A stretch of DNA of 64,000 bases, taken from the NCBI RefSeq assembly GCF_963576615.1, contig NC_088709.1, positions 14,955,264-15,019,263 on the forward strand, read 5' to 3'. The translations under genes were made by a program, and so were the position numbers. The notes beneath the pieces are model-generated. The model was not told the DNA's origin and ran no database searches. It saw only the letters and a program-made list of their open reading frames with translations. Each line of letters starts with the position of its first letter. The first letter of the stretch is position 1. Positions 44,387-55,986 of this stretch are shown here, piece by piece. This DNA comes from Watersipora subatra. Lineage: Eukaryota; Bryozoa; Gymnolaemata; Cheilostomatida; Watersiporidae.

Positions 44387-47300
44387 TCATCGTTTTGCAT
44401 ACTTATTGTGTGCATATGGATCTTCCGTATAGCCATACAGCGATGCCTCTACATATAGTCTCCGAGCATCTATAGTAACATCGCGAGGGATCCGTCCCAA
44501 AGGTTCAAGGTCGGGATAGCACTTGTCAAAGACTCGGTCAACAGCTGCATCGGCTTCCTCCTTGCTCACATTTCTTACAGAAAGAATGGAGTTGCGAGCT
44601 TTCCACCTCACACATTGCTGTAAAGGTCAACAGAAATTGGGTAAATCAACTCAACAGGGTTGAGTAAGTCAGCGTGCCATATGAGAGTGAAACAACAGCA
44701 TCCAGCAGCAAAGATAACTGATGGTAGAAAGGAGGCAAAAACAGAAGGCCTGACCAAAAAGTGTATACAGACACATTAGTAGTTAATGAGAGTAGGTCTG
44801 GTATGATATAAGTAGTCAGTGAGAGTAGGTCTGGTATGATATAAGTAGTTGGTGAGAGTAGGTATGGTATGATATAAGTTGTTAGTGAGAGTAGGTCTGA
44901 TATGATATAAGTAGTTAGTGAGAATAAGTCTGGTATGATATAAGTAGTTAGTGAGAGTAGGTCTGGTATGATATAAGTAGTCAGTGAGAGTAGGTCTGGT
45001 ATGATATAAGTAGTTAGTGAAAGTAGGTCTGGTATGATATAAGTAGTCAGTGAGAATAGCTCTGGTATGATATAAGTAGTCAGTGAGAGTAAGTCTGGTA
45101 TGATATAAGTAGTTAGTGAGAGTAGGTCTGGTATGATATAAGTAGTCAGTGAGAATAAGTCTGGTATGATATAAGTAGTCAGTGAGAGTAGGTCTGGTAT
45201 GATATAAGTAGTCAGTGAGAGTAGGTCTGGTATGATATAAGTAGTTAGTGAGAATAAATCTGGTATGATATAAGTAGTCAGTGAGAGTAGGTCTGGTATG
45301 ATATAAGTAGTCAGTGAGAATAAGTCTGGTATGATATAAGTAGTCAGTGAGAGTAGGTCTGGTATGATATAAGTAGTCAGTGAGAGTAGGTCTGGTATGA
45401 TATAAGTAGTCAGTGAGAGTAAGTCTGGTATAATATAAGTAGTTAGTGAGAGTAGGTCTGATATGATATAAGTAGTTAGTGAAAGTGGGTCTGGTATGAT
45501 ATAAGTAGTTAGTGAAAGTAGGTCTGGTATGATATAAGTAGTTAGTGAAAGTAGGTCTGGTATGATATAAGTAGTTAGTGAGAGTAGGTCTTGTATGATA
45601 TAAGTAGTCAGTGAAAATAGCTCTGGTATGATATAAGTAGTCAGTGAGAATAAGTCTGGTATGATATAAGTAGTTAGTGAGAGTAGGTCTGGTATGATAT
45701 AAGTAGTTAGTGAGAATAGCTCTGGTATGATATAAGTAGTCAGTGAGAATAGCTCTGGTATGATATAAGTAGTCAGTGAGAGTAGGTCTGGTATGATATA
45801 AGTAGTTAGTGAGAATAAGTCTGGTATGATATAATTAGTTAGTGAGAGTAGGTCTGGTATGATATAAGTAGTTAGTGAGAATAAGTCTGGTATGATATAA
45901 TTAGTTAGTGAGAGTAGGTCTGGTATGATATAAGTAGTCAGTGAGAATAGCTCTGGTATGATATAAGTAGTTAGTGAGAATAAGTCTGGTATGATATAAA
46001 TAGTCAGTGAGAGTAAGTTTTGCATGATATAAGTAGTTAGTGAGAGTAGGTCTGGTATGATATAAGTAGTTAGTGAGAGTAGGTATGGTATGATATAAGT
46101 AGTTAGTGAGAATAAGTCTGATATGATATAAGTAGTTAGTGAGAGTAGGTCTGGTATGATATAAGTAGTCAGTGAGAATAGCTCTGGTATGATATAAGTA
46201 GTCAGTGAGAGTAAGTCTAGTATGAGATAAGTAGTTAGTGAGAGTAGGTCTGGTATGATATAAGTAGTTAGTGAGAGTAGGTCTGGTATGATATAAGTAG
46301 TTAGTGAAAGTAGGTCTGGTATGATATAAGTAGTTAGTGAAAGTAGGTCTGGTATGATATAAGTAGTTAGTGAGAGTAGGTCTTGTATGATATAAGTAGT
46401 CAGTGAGAATAGCTCTGGTATGATATAAGTAGTCAGTGAGAATAGGTCTGGTATGATATAAGTAGTTAGTGAGAATAAGTCTGGTATGATATAAGTAGTT
46501 AGTGAGGGTAGGTCTGGTATGATATAAGTAGTTAGTGAGAATAGCTCTGGTATGATATAAGTAGTTAGTGAGAGTAGGTCTGGTATGATATAAGTAGTCA
46601 GTGAGAATTGTCTGGTATGATATAAGTAGTCAGTGAGAGTAGGTCTGATATGATATAAGTAGTTAGTGAAAGTAGGTCTGGTATGATATAAGTAGTTAGT
46701 GAAAGTAGGTCTGGTATGATATAAGTAGTTAGTGAGAGTATGTCTGGTATGATATAAGTAGTCAGTGAGAATAGGTCTGGTATGATATAAGTAGTCAGTG
46801 AGAGTAGGTCTGGTATGATATAAGTAGTCAGTGAGAATTGTCTGGTATGATATAAGTAGTCAGTGAGAGTAGGTCTGATATGATATAAGTAGTCAGTGAG
46901 AATTGTCTGGTATGATATAAGTAGTCAGTGAGAATTGTCTGGTATGATATAAGTAGTCAGTGAGAGTAGGTCTGATATGATATAAGTAGTCAGTGAGAGT
47001 AGGTCTGGTATGATATAAGTAGTCAATATTCAGCTATCACAGACTTACCTGCTGCTGCTGCTTCCCCCAGCTGCGGGCTGGACTCTCGGCCATCGCTGAT
47101 GTCATTGAACAGTGCATCATGTTGGCCGCTCGAATCTGTAAAAACAAAAGTGAGTCAACGCCTGGCCCTCAGTTTCCAGCATAAAGTTATTGCAAGCAAC
47201 AAAATTAACAAGCGAAACAGAAGCAATTTGGGTCGACGGTGGAAGAGAGAAAAACAACCCAACAAGAAAAAACATATTACAGTCAAACCTTGATGCGCGA

Positions 47301-50300
47301 TCACCTTTATACAAATTTGTTAGTGAGAAATGTAAAGTTCGAACACATATTTGTCTCGATGTACCAAATAATTTCAAACATAACATTCAACATCCACATT
47401 CCTTTACAATTATGAAAGGAAAAAGGATGGCAAAAATATAAGTAACTCGTACTCTGACAATAATAGTAACTAACTGCTCAACTAACTTTACAGCATTTCA
47501 AGGAGTTGATTGGCACAAGTCTGTGGTAGAGTGTTGGCCTACCAAGCCAAAAGTCATGAGTTCTAATCCTATTAAAACAATCTGTTTTCCTAACCTGTAA
47601 GCGTAGCTTCGGATGAACGAACTAGTTTTATTTTATTATTTTATTTCATTTTAGTAAAAACCAAAATAATATAAATAAGATGTCAGAATAACAAAAAAAT
47701 TTATACCGGTATGTCATGCTGAACATATCTTATCAAGGGTATGTAAGATAGACTCTCTATCACTCATCAAACATGCAATGCCAAACCTACGTTCGCTTTC
47801 TCGCGCCTCCAAGTAGCAAAAATATCTAATTATATTGATTGGTAATCTATTAATTTAACTTTCGCATATAATCTATGCTTCTAAATAATTTTATATAAAG
47901 CAATTGTTTCACTATTATATTCAATTACCTCAAGTTCTTATCGTTGTTTTGGGCTCGAGCCCAAATAAGACAAAATACACTGTATTCTTACAAGAATTTC
48001 GCTCTAAAATATGACACGTTTTACATATGAGCAAACGTCAAAAGGCGTAACTTCGTATGTTGAGTTATGACAGTATCTAAAAACGCAGGTTCTACAGCAG
48101 TTGGATACACCAAAAATCCTGTAAAAAACCAATAAACTCGCTGTTCGGGCATCGCATGAAACTCCCATGACAACCATTTTTAACAATAGCTTATGCTCTA
48201 TAGGTAATAACAGCCTGCTAAAGCTGACCAATCACAACTGCTAGCCAGCTGATGCTGTCCAATCACAACTGCCAGACTGCTGATGCTGTCCAATCACAAC
48301 TGCCGGCCCCTAATGCTGACCAATCATAACACGCAAATACTGAGCACCTTCAGCTCAATGAACATCAATTTTCAAAAGTGAGTCTTAGCTGTAGCACTAA
48401 AAACAATCACAACCTTGTAGACTACAATAAAAACTATAAAGTAAATCAGTGTCAAGGCCACTGTTAGAGCTTTATGTACCTCTGTGCAAGCCAAGTGTTC
48501 AATGTTAGAGAGATCCATCTTGGCCCGGCAGTCATCAAATGCATGTATGAGTTCATGTGAAAGTACATTGCAAACCCTCTTCTGTTTAGTTGAGTTGTTA
48601 GAGCATACTACTACCTGCAATAGAATACAATGAAAAACCTTGAAGGCATGAAATGCACAAGTTACCTAAAATATTGTAGGAGAAGATGACTGCAAACAGA
48701 TTGCACAGTGAGAACCTTCTTTCGAATATTAACATGATTGCAAGATCGCCAAATCCTTGTGTATGAATGCTTTAACAAATGCATTATCCGACATATAATA
48801 AAATTTGAAGTAATTTCGAAGCAATCTGCAGCATAAGACATCCGGAGGTTCTGCAAACAAGGCTGATGCATAAAGAAAAATGAAGAAGCCGAAAATGAAA
48901 GTTAAATAGAAGAGAAAACTATTGAATATAAAAACAATAATAAACCTCTTTAATTAAGTTAGTTTAAATTTCATCTAAGTGTAAGTTAGCGTAAGTTATG
49001 CTGCCTATCGCTATCTCCACTTTGACTTTTGCCAACCTAGGCATCACTGAGTCTATATTTCCGTTCACTGGTTTCTAATGTAAAGTGGCGATACAATGTA
49101 GAAGCCTCTTTTTATTACTCATTAAACCTCCTTCTGTATCTCTCTATAATGCACTTGTTCATCATTAGGTACAACAACCAGCAATAAGACACTATTGTAG
49201 ATTTATTGCAGAATTGTTAAACTAATTACAGTACTCTTATGGAAATATATTATACAAAATACAAGTTTTAAAGTCTGAATCAGAACTTAATTAAGTTCAT
49301 ACATAGTAAGACTAGCTAGAGCTATATTAGAATTTGTTCGCTTTAGAATAATCTAATAGACGAATCACATGATAAATAAAAAAGTATGAAGAAGAGCAGA
49401 GAGATAGAAACAAACTTAAAAAAATCAATCAGAAAAAGACAGCTGAAGTTTTTTGGACACATCATGTGAGAGGAGGGTATAGAGAACTGGGCAGTAACAG
49501 GAAGAATTGAAGGAAAACGGAGCAAGGGCAGATAGCGGCTGACCTAATTGGGAAGCCTAAACAATTGGATGGTTCAACAACTAGAAAGAGAGAGAACAGA
49601 GGTATCGGTGCAAGCCCTATTGAAAAGAACAAGGGATAGGAAGTAACGGAGAATCACAATCACCCACATCCTCACATGACACGGTACATAGAAAGAAAGA
49701 GAACGGGAGTAGACAACTGATAAAATCTTAGTATTTAATTTATAATAACTGTAAGATTCAACCAAAGAAAGAATAGAGTAGAACTAAAAGAACTAAAGGA
49801 ACATAAGTTAATCACAAACCGCACCTCTTAACAATTCTGATAGATATTCAAACCAGTGAAGCAACACTTTTCCTATGCATGCAAGTTGAGCTCTTCTTAC
49901 CAACTCTCACCTGTTTGTTAATAGAATCATAGCCTCCATTAGCGAAAGATCCACATTCCTCACATGAGACGTGCCGGCTGAGTTTAAACTCACTGCAAAA
50001 AGGTATTTGTTTAGGTCAGGTATGTACTGTGGAAGCTGTAAGTACTGTGTGACATTAGAAAAATGGCTGCTGAATCATAATTTTATGTGTGTTTAGAATA
50101 AAAATCAAGGAATAGCTAGAAATACTTGCACGCGCATAAACTCCAATGGCCACAAAAGGCAAATAGAGAGCTCATATACAATCATACTTTTGGCCAAACC
50201 ATACAAGCTAACTACACAGTTCATGTGATGCATCTCCACACGAACTGGTGCGAGTCAAGGTACGGTAACAGAAAGCTAAAACCTAATTAAGAAAAGCAGA

Positions 50301-53300
50301 AAACTAAGTAAAAAACAGACAAAACTTGAGCCGGTTTTGTTACTTACCAGCCTCGAGATTTGAGAGCATCAAGCAACAGCTTCACCATAGTATCTGTAAA
50401 AACAACATCATTCAACAGTTAGAAGCTAGTGAACACCATTCCAAGGTCTGACCTGAGACCTTACCACAGGATAGTCACAATAATCAAGGATAGCTGAATT
50501 GATAACTGATACCTTTCTCGTCTGGGACTGAGATAACTCTGAGAAATGTTTACTCATCTGACCCTACATATGAGTAAACTCAACTGGGTCATTTCGCTTT
50601 GTTTTTTTACCTTTCCGGTTTGTGACCATTTTGTTGCAATATGTTTTATAGGTATAAGCTTTGCAGTATAATTACAGTTTTAAGTCAATTAGACAATTTG
50701 TTTTTGAGATATCGCCGAAATACCGAAAGCACTTATAATCGATCGAGAAATGAAAAATGGATGCTGATCGAACATTTGTTTTGATTTACAAACTCATTGA
50801 CATTTTTAGCAATCTTTGAAAGCTATACAGCCAGAATGCTTATTTTCTCCAGCAACAAGAGATTTACAATCAAACTACTTATTGTTCTATTTATAACAAA
50901 TATTCATACTCCATCAGACTCAGTCTACAGCAACCATTATGTTTCTTCAGTTAATACTAAACAGCACATTTTTGAAAGAGTGAAAAAAATTACTATACAT
51001 AATTTCAGTTTTTTTAATTATGCAAACTTAGAGTTTCGGAATGATAGTCAGTTAAAAAAGAATTTTGCTATTGTAAGTGCTTTCAAGTTCAATGAAAAGT
51101 TGTTAAAATGGTCTAGGGTCAGGGGAACAGCTTTTATATACAAGCTTCAAAATGTTACCCTAAAGAGATTTAATGGTTGTCTAGAAAGAGTCAAGGAAAA
51201 TGAAGCTACAGCACGCACAAGTGTCAGTATGAAAGTCATTTACCATAAGCAGTATACCAACCACAAGCCTTTTATTAAGCAATGTCAGCAATCGTCAGCA
51301 CCCACAGCAATAATTATCTGTAGGGGTATACATGTAGGTTTGAACACTGACAATGACCTGCAAACTGCCACCTTGTGAATTCATCATTTTCAAAATCTAA
51401 TATCTAAAAGTTCTCTGGCAGTAAAATGCCACAGATCACCTACAAGGTCTACTATAACACAAACATCCTATATATTGAGATTGAGAGTACAGTAGACGCT
51501 ACTACAATGTATACCTTCACATAACATAATTCCATATAGGCCTATGTAAAGTAGTGTCAAGACGGTGCAAGTTCGCAAATTCGAATCGATTAACAATAAT
51601 CATGTAGTTATCTTTAAAATGTTGCTTTCTCTCGCGTCGCACTTGTGAAAAACAATGACATACATATAGCATTAACTCTATTATATATATACAAGTTCCA
51701 TGATATTCTAGTTCGCCATGATAGATCGTCAGATGTGTTGACAAAACAGAGAGAACATGTAGCTGCGCAATGGTTCAGAAATATTAAAGACGGTCGATTG
51801 GTGCAGGTGTTACAGCGTCGGTTTACAAATCTGAATGTGAATGAGTATCGCTGAAAGTTATGTTTTATTCTAATCTTGACTCTCTGGATTCAGATAAGCA
51901 ACGAACAGGTGGTACCACTTTTTTATAGTAAAATATTTTTTGTTTCACTTTATTGTAGACGTATAAAATATTTGTTATTAGTTTTCCTTTGCAAAACAGG
52001 CCTGGCTGTTTAGAAAAAATAAAAATATCGTTTTTAATGGATGTCTAAGATGCGTGCTCTTTTTAACTTATCATACACCATAAAACAAGTGAAAGTGATA
52101 AAAAAAAGGAGAAAAGTTATTCATGCAAACTAATAATGCTGCAGTTTCGGTACAGCCAACAAATTCAAAAGTCAAGTCTAGTCTTTCCTTTCTGTATGGC
52201 CAAAGGGGTGAGTTTGGACAGATCTTGAAATGGATTAAGCAATTTACATGTATTTTACTGTTCTTATAACATAAAATTCCTATAATGTAAACTTTCCCGG
52301 ATTAACGTTGTAGGTGTTGTATAATCAGGTTAGTGAGCCCCAAACTGTACAATTATTTGGGGTCACGGCAGTTACAGGTAGTTACGAGAAGTTAAACAAG
52401 AAGTCGGTGACATAATAGTGACATAGTAGAGAGATGTTATAAAGGCTAGTGGAGAAGACCAGGCCTTCTTTGCAACAACTTCCCGTGAGTACATTCAGTT
52501 ATACAACTGTAAGAGCATCTACTGTATTTTGATTTCACTGACTATTGCTCAAAAACGCACACTGCAATCACTTCACACCAGATATGTAGCACTTACTCTC
52601 TTCCACACATTTGATGACCCGAAACTGACATAGCATAGATCTATTCAATTCTTTACCCCACCGTCCACTAAGCATGTCTATTGTTGTTCTATACCAAGAC
52701 CTTTCTTTAGGAATCTCCCTGCAATGGAAGTGTACAATTTTGAGAATATTCTCAACTATAAATGAACATGAAATGTGATAGATATTAATGTCTGGTGAAT
52801 AGCACGAGCCAGTTATATGTGTCTGTATATACATATATAAATATTTATGTATAAATATATATATATATATAAATATATATATAAATATATATATAAATAT
52901 AAAATATTTATAAGTGGAACTTCACTCTTGAAGTTCCACTTATAAATATTTTATAATTTAGCTCTGATTTATCATTGAGCACTCTGTAACGAACTGTGCA
53001 GCGTCCACTTTGTCTATATATAAATATATATATATATATAAATACACAAAAGGAGAGCAAGATGGCTACTATAATAGAGATATCAGTACCCAATGACTAC
53101 AACGCAGCCAGCAAAGAAAATAAAAAGTGGAGAACTATCTGCCTACTGGAGAAGAGATTGAAACGTGCTGGCATGTTAGAACAACTGTAACTCTAGCAGT
53201 CACTGAAGGATTGGGTACAATAACATTTACACATATGATATAGTTTGGACAAACAACAATCAACACAAGTCAGCTGCAGAAAATAATCCTATTGGATATG

Positions 53301-53589
53301 GCAAGATCTTGAGGCAAGTGCTCAAACTCTCAGATCTCTGGTAAGAGATCCAAGCTTGAGTAGATATTACCACCCACGTGGGTTACCAGGGGTGAGGTAA
53401 CTATTTCTGTACATATAAAATATTATACCATTTCTAAATATATTATTTATCCGTAAGTATTTCAACCCACACTTCTGAATCCCTGGTGGGGAAGAACTCG
53501 TATCCGTATGTCTCATATGGATCATTAGTTTTCCATTTCTGACTCGTAGCTGGATCTGGGCTCTGAGAATTAGCTTCTTTGTCAGACAT
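44387..53589 (-). CDS. ATP23: Mitochondrial inner membrane protease ATP23
   Basis: Seven exons join in phase to 273 aa: 53471-53589, 52597-52718, 50348-50393, 49911-49992, 48480-48614, 47049-47135 and 44387-44617. ATP23 is a zinc metalloprotease of the mitochondrial intermembrane space; in yeast it processes Atp6 and assists F0 assembly (known for the family). The N-terminus has the family's YGYEFFP motif. Next come [35 protein letters not shown] and the active site [12 protein letters not shown], where HELIH binds zinc. HLACTE-IRAAN and [20 protein letters not shown] follow, and the end is [15 protein letters not shown]. Human ATP23 is 246 aa; the extra length is N-terminal plus a Gln-rich QQQQC junction. 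The first donor (GTGGGT) is weak, but it is the only one in phase. The last intron holds a ~2.2-kb minisatellite, and a 30-bp repeat lies just upstream of the ATG. Confidence 0.95.
44777..47030. repeat. 33-bp minisatellite, about 68 copies, in the last ATP23 intron
   Basis: The unit joins gatataagtagtcagtgag and agtaggtctggtat, with common cagt/tagt and agagta/agaata variants. A shorter 32-bp variant (gagaattgtctgg) is confined to the right end (46.6-46.97 kb). The minus-strand 459-codon frame of [11 protein letters not shown] repeats comes from the 33-bp period inside an intron and is not a gene. Confidence 0.97.
47508..47580 (+). repeat. tRNA-like (SINE-type) promoter fragment
   Basis: An A-box-like tctgtggtagagtgttgg and a B-box-like tgagttctaatcc are spaced as in a tRNA head, in ATP23 intron sequence. 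It is too diverged for a functional tRNA. A DNA-transposon-like end (acagtcaaaccttgatgcg) lies nearby at 47280. Confidence 0.4.
48215..48330. repeat. About 31-bp repeat with four CCAAT boxes
   Basis: Four imperfect copies of gctg(a/t)ccaatcacaactgc. Each carries CCAATCA on the plus strand. It lies in the ATP23 intron 150 bp from the protease-motif exon. It resembles a compact NF-Y-type site cluster, but a promoter role is unproven. Confidence 0.8.
49420..49690 (+). mobile_element. LINE reverse-transcriptase C-terminal fragment
   Basis: The plus strand encodes, with stops, [29 protein letters not shown] and LLKRTRDRK. This is the conserved C-terminal region of many animal LINE reverse transcriptases. 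It is inactive and lies antisense to ATP23 in an intron. Confidence 0.75.
50797..51378 (+). CDS. Unassigned 193-codon open frame antisense within ATP23 intron 2
   Basis: An uninterrupted frame long for this AT content. From a second Met at 50836 it begins [20 protein letters not shown], which resembles a signal peptide or membrane anchor. The remainder is Lys/Asn/Phe-rich with no recognisable domain; the C-terminal part has four Cys residues. The intron flanks show only dispersed-repeat-like sequence. It may be a nested orphan gene, a piece of an unrecognised repeat, or chance. There is no evidence of splicing. Confidence 0.25.
   Translation: MTFLAIFESYTARMLIFSSNKRFTIKLLIVLFITNIHTPSDSVYSNHYVSSVNTKQHIFERVKKITIHNFSFFNYANLEFRNDSQLKKNFAIVSAFKFNEKLLKWSRVRGTAFIYKLQNVTLKRFNGCLERVKENEATARTSVSMKVIYHKQYTNHKPFIKQCQQSSAPTAIIICRGIHVGLNTDNDLQTATL
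52175..52300 (+). repeat. Interspersed repeat shared with 3590-3700
   Basis: It contains atggccaaaggggtgagtttgg and tttacatgtattttactgtt in the same order as the inverted copy at 3590-3700. Class unknown. It lies in ATP23 intron sequence. Confidence 0.6.
52901..52952. repeat. Perfect hairpin, 24-bp arms, 4-nt loop
   Basis: Arm 52901-52924 (ending aagtggaacttca) is followed after ctct by its exact complement at 52929-52952. It sits at the edge of a TATA/AAATAT tract in ATP23 intron 1. Confidence 0.95.
53061..53230 (+). mobile_element. LINE reverse-transcriptase C-terminal scrap
   Basis: The plus strand reads [20 protein letters not shown], matching the conserved VPxDxxxxxKExEK block found near the end of many LINE reverse transcriptases. 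After a frameshift near 53180 it continues as [14 protein letters not shown]. It is a small inactive remnant in ATP23 intron 1. Confidence 0.65.
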
Positions 53590-53610
53590 TACTGGAACTA
53601 AAATAGAATT

Positions 53611-53882
53611 ACAATTTGCTGAGGCAAATTCAACCTTTGCACAATCTGCTGATGCAAATTCAACCTTTGCACAATCTGCTGAGGCAAATTCAACCTTTGC
53701 ACAATCTGCTGAGGCAAATTCAACCTTTGCACAATCTGCTGAGGCAAATTCAACCTTTGCACAATCTGCTGAGGCAAATTCAACCTTTGCACAATCTGCT
53801 GAGGCAAATTCAACCTTTGCACAATCTGCTGAGGCAAATTCAACCTTTGCACAATTTGCTGAGGCAAATTCAACCTTTGCTT
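53611..53882. repeat. 30-bp minisatellite, 9 near-identical copies, directly upstream of the ATP23 ATG
   Basis: The unit joins gctgaggcaaattcaacc and tttgcacaatct. Only two or three substitutions are seen in nine copies, indicating recent expansion. On the ATP23 strand, one frame (VEFASADCAK per unit) is continuous and in frame with the ATP23 start at 53589. It is bounded upstream by a TAA next to the first unit and contains no ATG. The plus strand also has an open frame (AEANSTFAQS per unit). Confidence 0.97.
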
Positions 53883-55131
53883 AGAATACCTTTAGCTTAC
53901 AGGTTGCAAACGTGAACAATATAATCCAATATGGTGTAGTGAGGGGTTTTTAAATTTCACCATCTACCATGCTGCATTTTAGAGTATAAAAGCATATATA
54001 GATATTTTAGTAAACTACATGTGAAAACCTAAATAAATGTAGTTCAAAACAAAAAAGGCTAGAGTAATGCCACTTTTGTGAATAAACTGTGGGACATCTA
54101 CTTATGAAATTAATTCGGTGCGGAAACTGTTTCGGAAGTAGAAAATTCCTTAAGTAGAAACTGATTTTACTACATAAAGGTCCAAATTTGTTTCATACAA
54201 ACACTTCTTGTAAAGAAAACAGTTTAATAACCATGAGTGTGAAAGTGATAGGATGCCATGATTTTCAAACAATAAATGATTATTTTATTACAGGAGATAT
54301 CTATTATTAAACCAAACACTTTTTCAGCAACATTAATTAATTGTGTGAGTGATCAGCAGTGTGCTATCTTTAACAATATCTTGTAGATCTGTATCATTTA
54401 TCCTCATTTGAACCTCAATATCCCTTGTCTAACATACGACCAAAACAGATTTTGCAATAAAAAAAACTTTACGTGGTGACAAATAAATTAATGACCGCAG
54501 CAAACTAGGAAGTCTTCAAAATCCTGTAAACTGCGATATTTCATAAGATGTGATGGCTGTAGCAATACAACAAACCTTTTTATTATGTTTAATATGATTA
54601 ATATTAAAAACATTTTTATTATTTATTATTATTTTTATTATTTACTCATCTATGAAGATGATTTTGGTTTATAATGAACAAAATTATATCTTTATTAATC
54701 TTTATCATTATAAAATTTAACTCTATTTGATGATTTGACTGCTAAGGAATAATCTTTCAGATTTAAATAGTAAAACAGAATAACAGAACAGCAGTACGCA
54801 GCAGAACTAAGATCTAAATTAGGCATTACACAAAAATAACTAATAATTGAACAAATACAATTGTAACACAAATATTATTTAATCATTAAAGTGATAGAAC
54901 TCATTTGGCTAGCCTTAAACTTTGGATATGTATTAAAGGGTCAATTTGGTAACCATTTATTGTTGATGTAATCAGCGATAATTCAAAGCTTTTCACTTGC
55001 ACGTATTAAAATTCTCATGAAAAGGTTTTTCCTCGGAAAAATTATTGCAATTCAATAATAAATTTACTTAAATGCTTCATCCATAATATATTGCACCACA
55101 TGCTAGCACATTCAAGATTCATCATCTAAGG
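53883..55131. other. Upstream flank of ATP23, no gene recognised
   Basis: AT-rich. 54090-54185 contains acatctacttatgaaattaattc and a partial inverted copy, resembling a MITE of the Tc1/mariner type. The rest shows no coding signal. The ATP23 promoter is expected here or within the 30-bp repeat. Confidence 0.4.
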
Positions 55132-55623
55132 AAGGGATGTTAAACTCAATTGTACATGGACCAAAATTCCAAACACGCTGTAGGTCACGGGCCGAATAAA
55201 AAAAACAGTTATTGAACACAACAAAACTACATGTTTTTGGAACATAAATATGAATAAAAACATACAGGACTATCATTCTGAAACAGACTTAAACCTTAAA
55301 TTATATTCAATATTTTGCTTTCCTTAAAAATATCTCGTGTCAAAATTATATTATATAGCATTGTCAGTAAACATATACTTAGCCTTTTATTGGTTATTAA
55401 AGGCTCCGTTTTCATAATCAATTTTTCTAACTTTGTAATATCTTTTAATAGCTAGACTTAACTAACAAGAAAAGTATGTTGCGTTGTATTATGGGATCTG
55501 TAACCCAAACCCCGTATTGATTCATATCAATTGGGCATGAATAACAATAATGTAACATTATCTTGCGGGTCAGATATAATTACATAGTGATTTGGCCCGC
55601 AGGTCATGAGTTTGACACATGTG
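55132..55623. mobile_element. hAT-type non-autonomous element with 8-bp target duplication
   Basis: The left end AAGGGATGTTAAACTC and right end (complement) CACATGTGTCAAACTC bound 492 bp. The exact 8-bp duplication ATCTAAGG flanks both ends (55124-55131 and 55624-55631). Internal cacgggccg near the left end and ggcccgcaggtc near the right end fit the common hAT MITE family ending in TGTCAAACTC. No transposase. Confidence 0.9.
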
Positions 55624-55854
55624 ATCTAAGGGCAGACAACAGAAGCATGGCAACTAAGCATGGCAACTAAGCATGGCATAATCTGCAGGTCCTGAGTTTA
55701 CTAAAATAAAATAGTCATAATGTAAAACTTATAACCTTATGCAAGAGACTATCTCAAGCCCTACACAAGTGTCAAATTCCTTCTTTAAAGTTTTTGCCAT
55801 CTTGAAAACAGTCATAATATGACTGTTTTTAATATCATTTGTTTATTGAAACAG

Positions 55855-55986
55855 CCTAAACAGAATGAAAAGGGGACAGAGGCTAAAGCGACAGAAAATC
55901 TTGAGAATAATTTTGCTTTTGCTGGCAGAAAGGGTTCCTATGCAAACTCTACTATGGCGGCAAGAGTTGATAACTCTTCGCTATAA
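55855..55986 (+). other. Possible isolated terminal exon (unassigned)
   Basis: After an acceptor-like ttgaaacag there is a 43-codon open stretch starting PKQNEKGTEAKATENLENN, ending VDNSSL and a stop. Its hydrophilic composition is more exon-like than its surroundings. No upstream exon on this strand was identified, so it may be an orphan fragment of a gene or repeat. Confidence 0.2.

Noticed and set aside
44646-46025. 459-codon minus-strand frame of [11 protein letters not shown] units
   Set aside because: It lies wholly within the last ATP23 intron, between clear splice sites, and is generated by the 33-bp minisatellite.
53579-53884. Plus-strand 101-codon AEANSTFAQS repeat protein
   Set aside because: The 30-bp repeat is open in more than one frame on both strands, and the strand with gene support is the minus (ATP23). 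A plus-strand product is not excluded, but nothing favours it.
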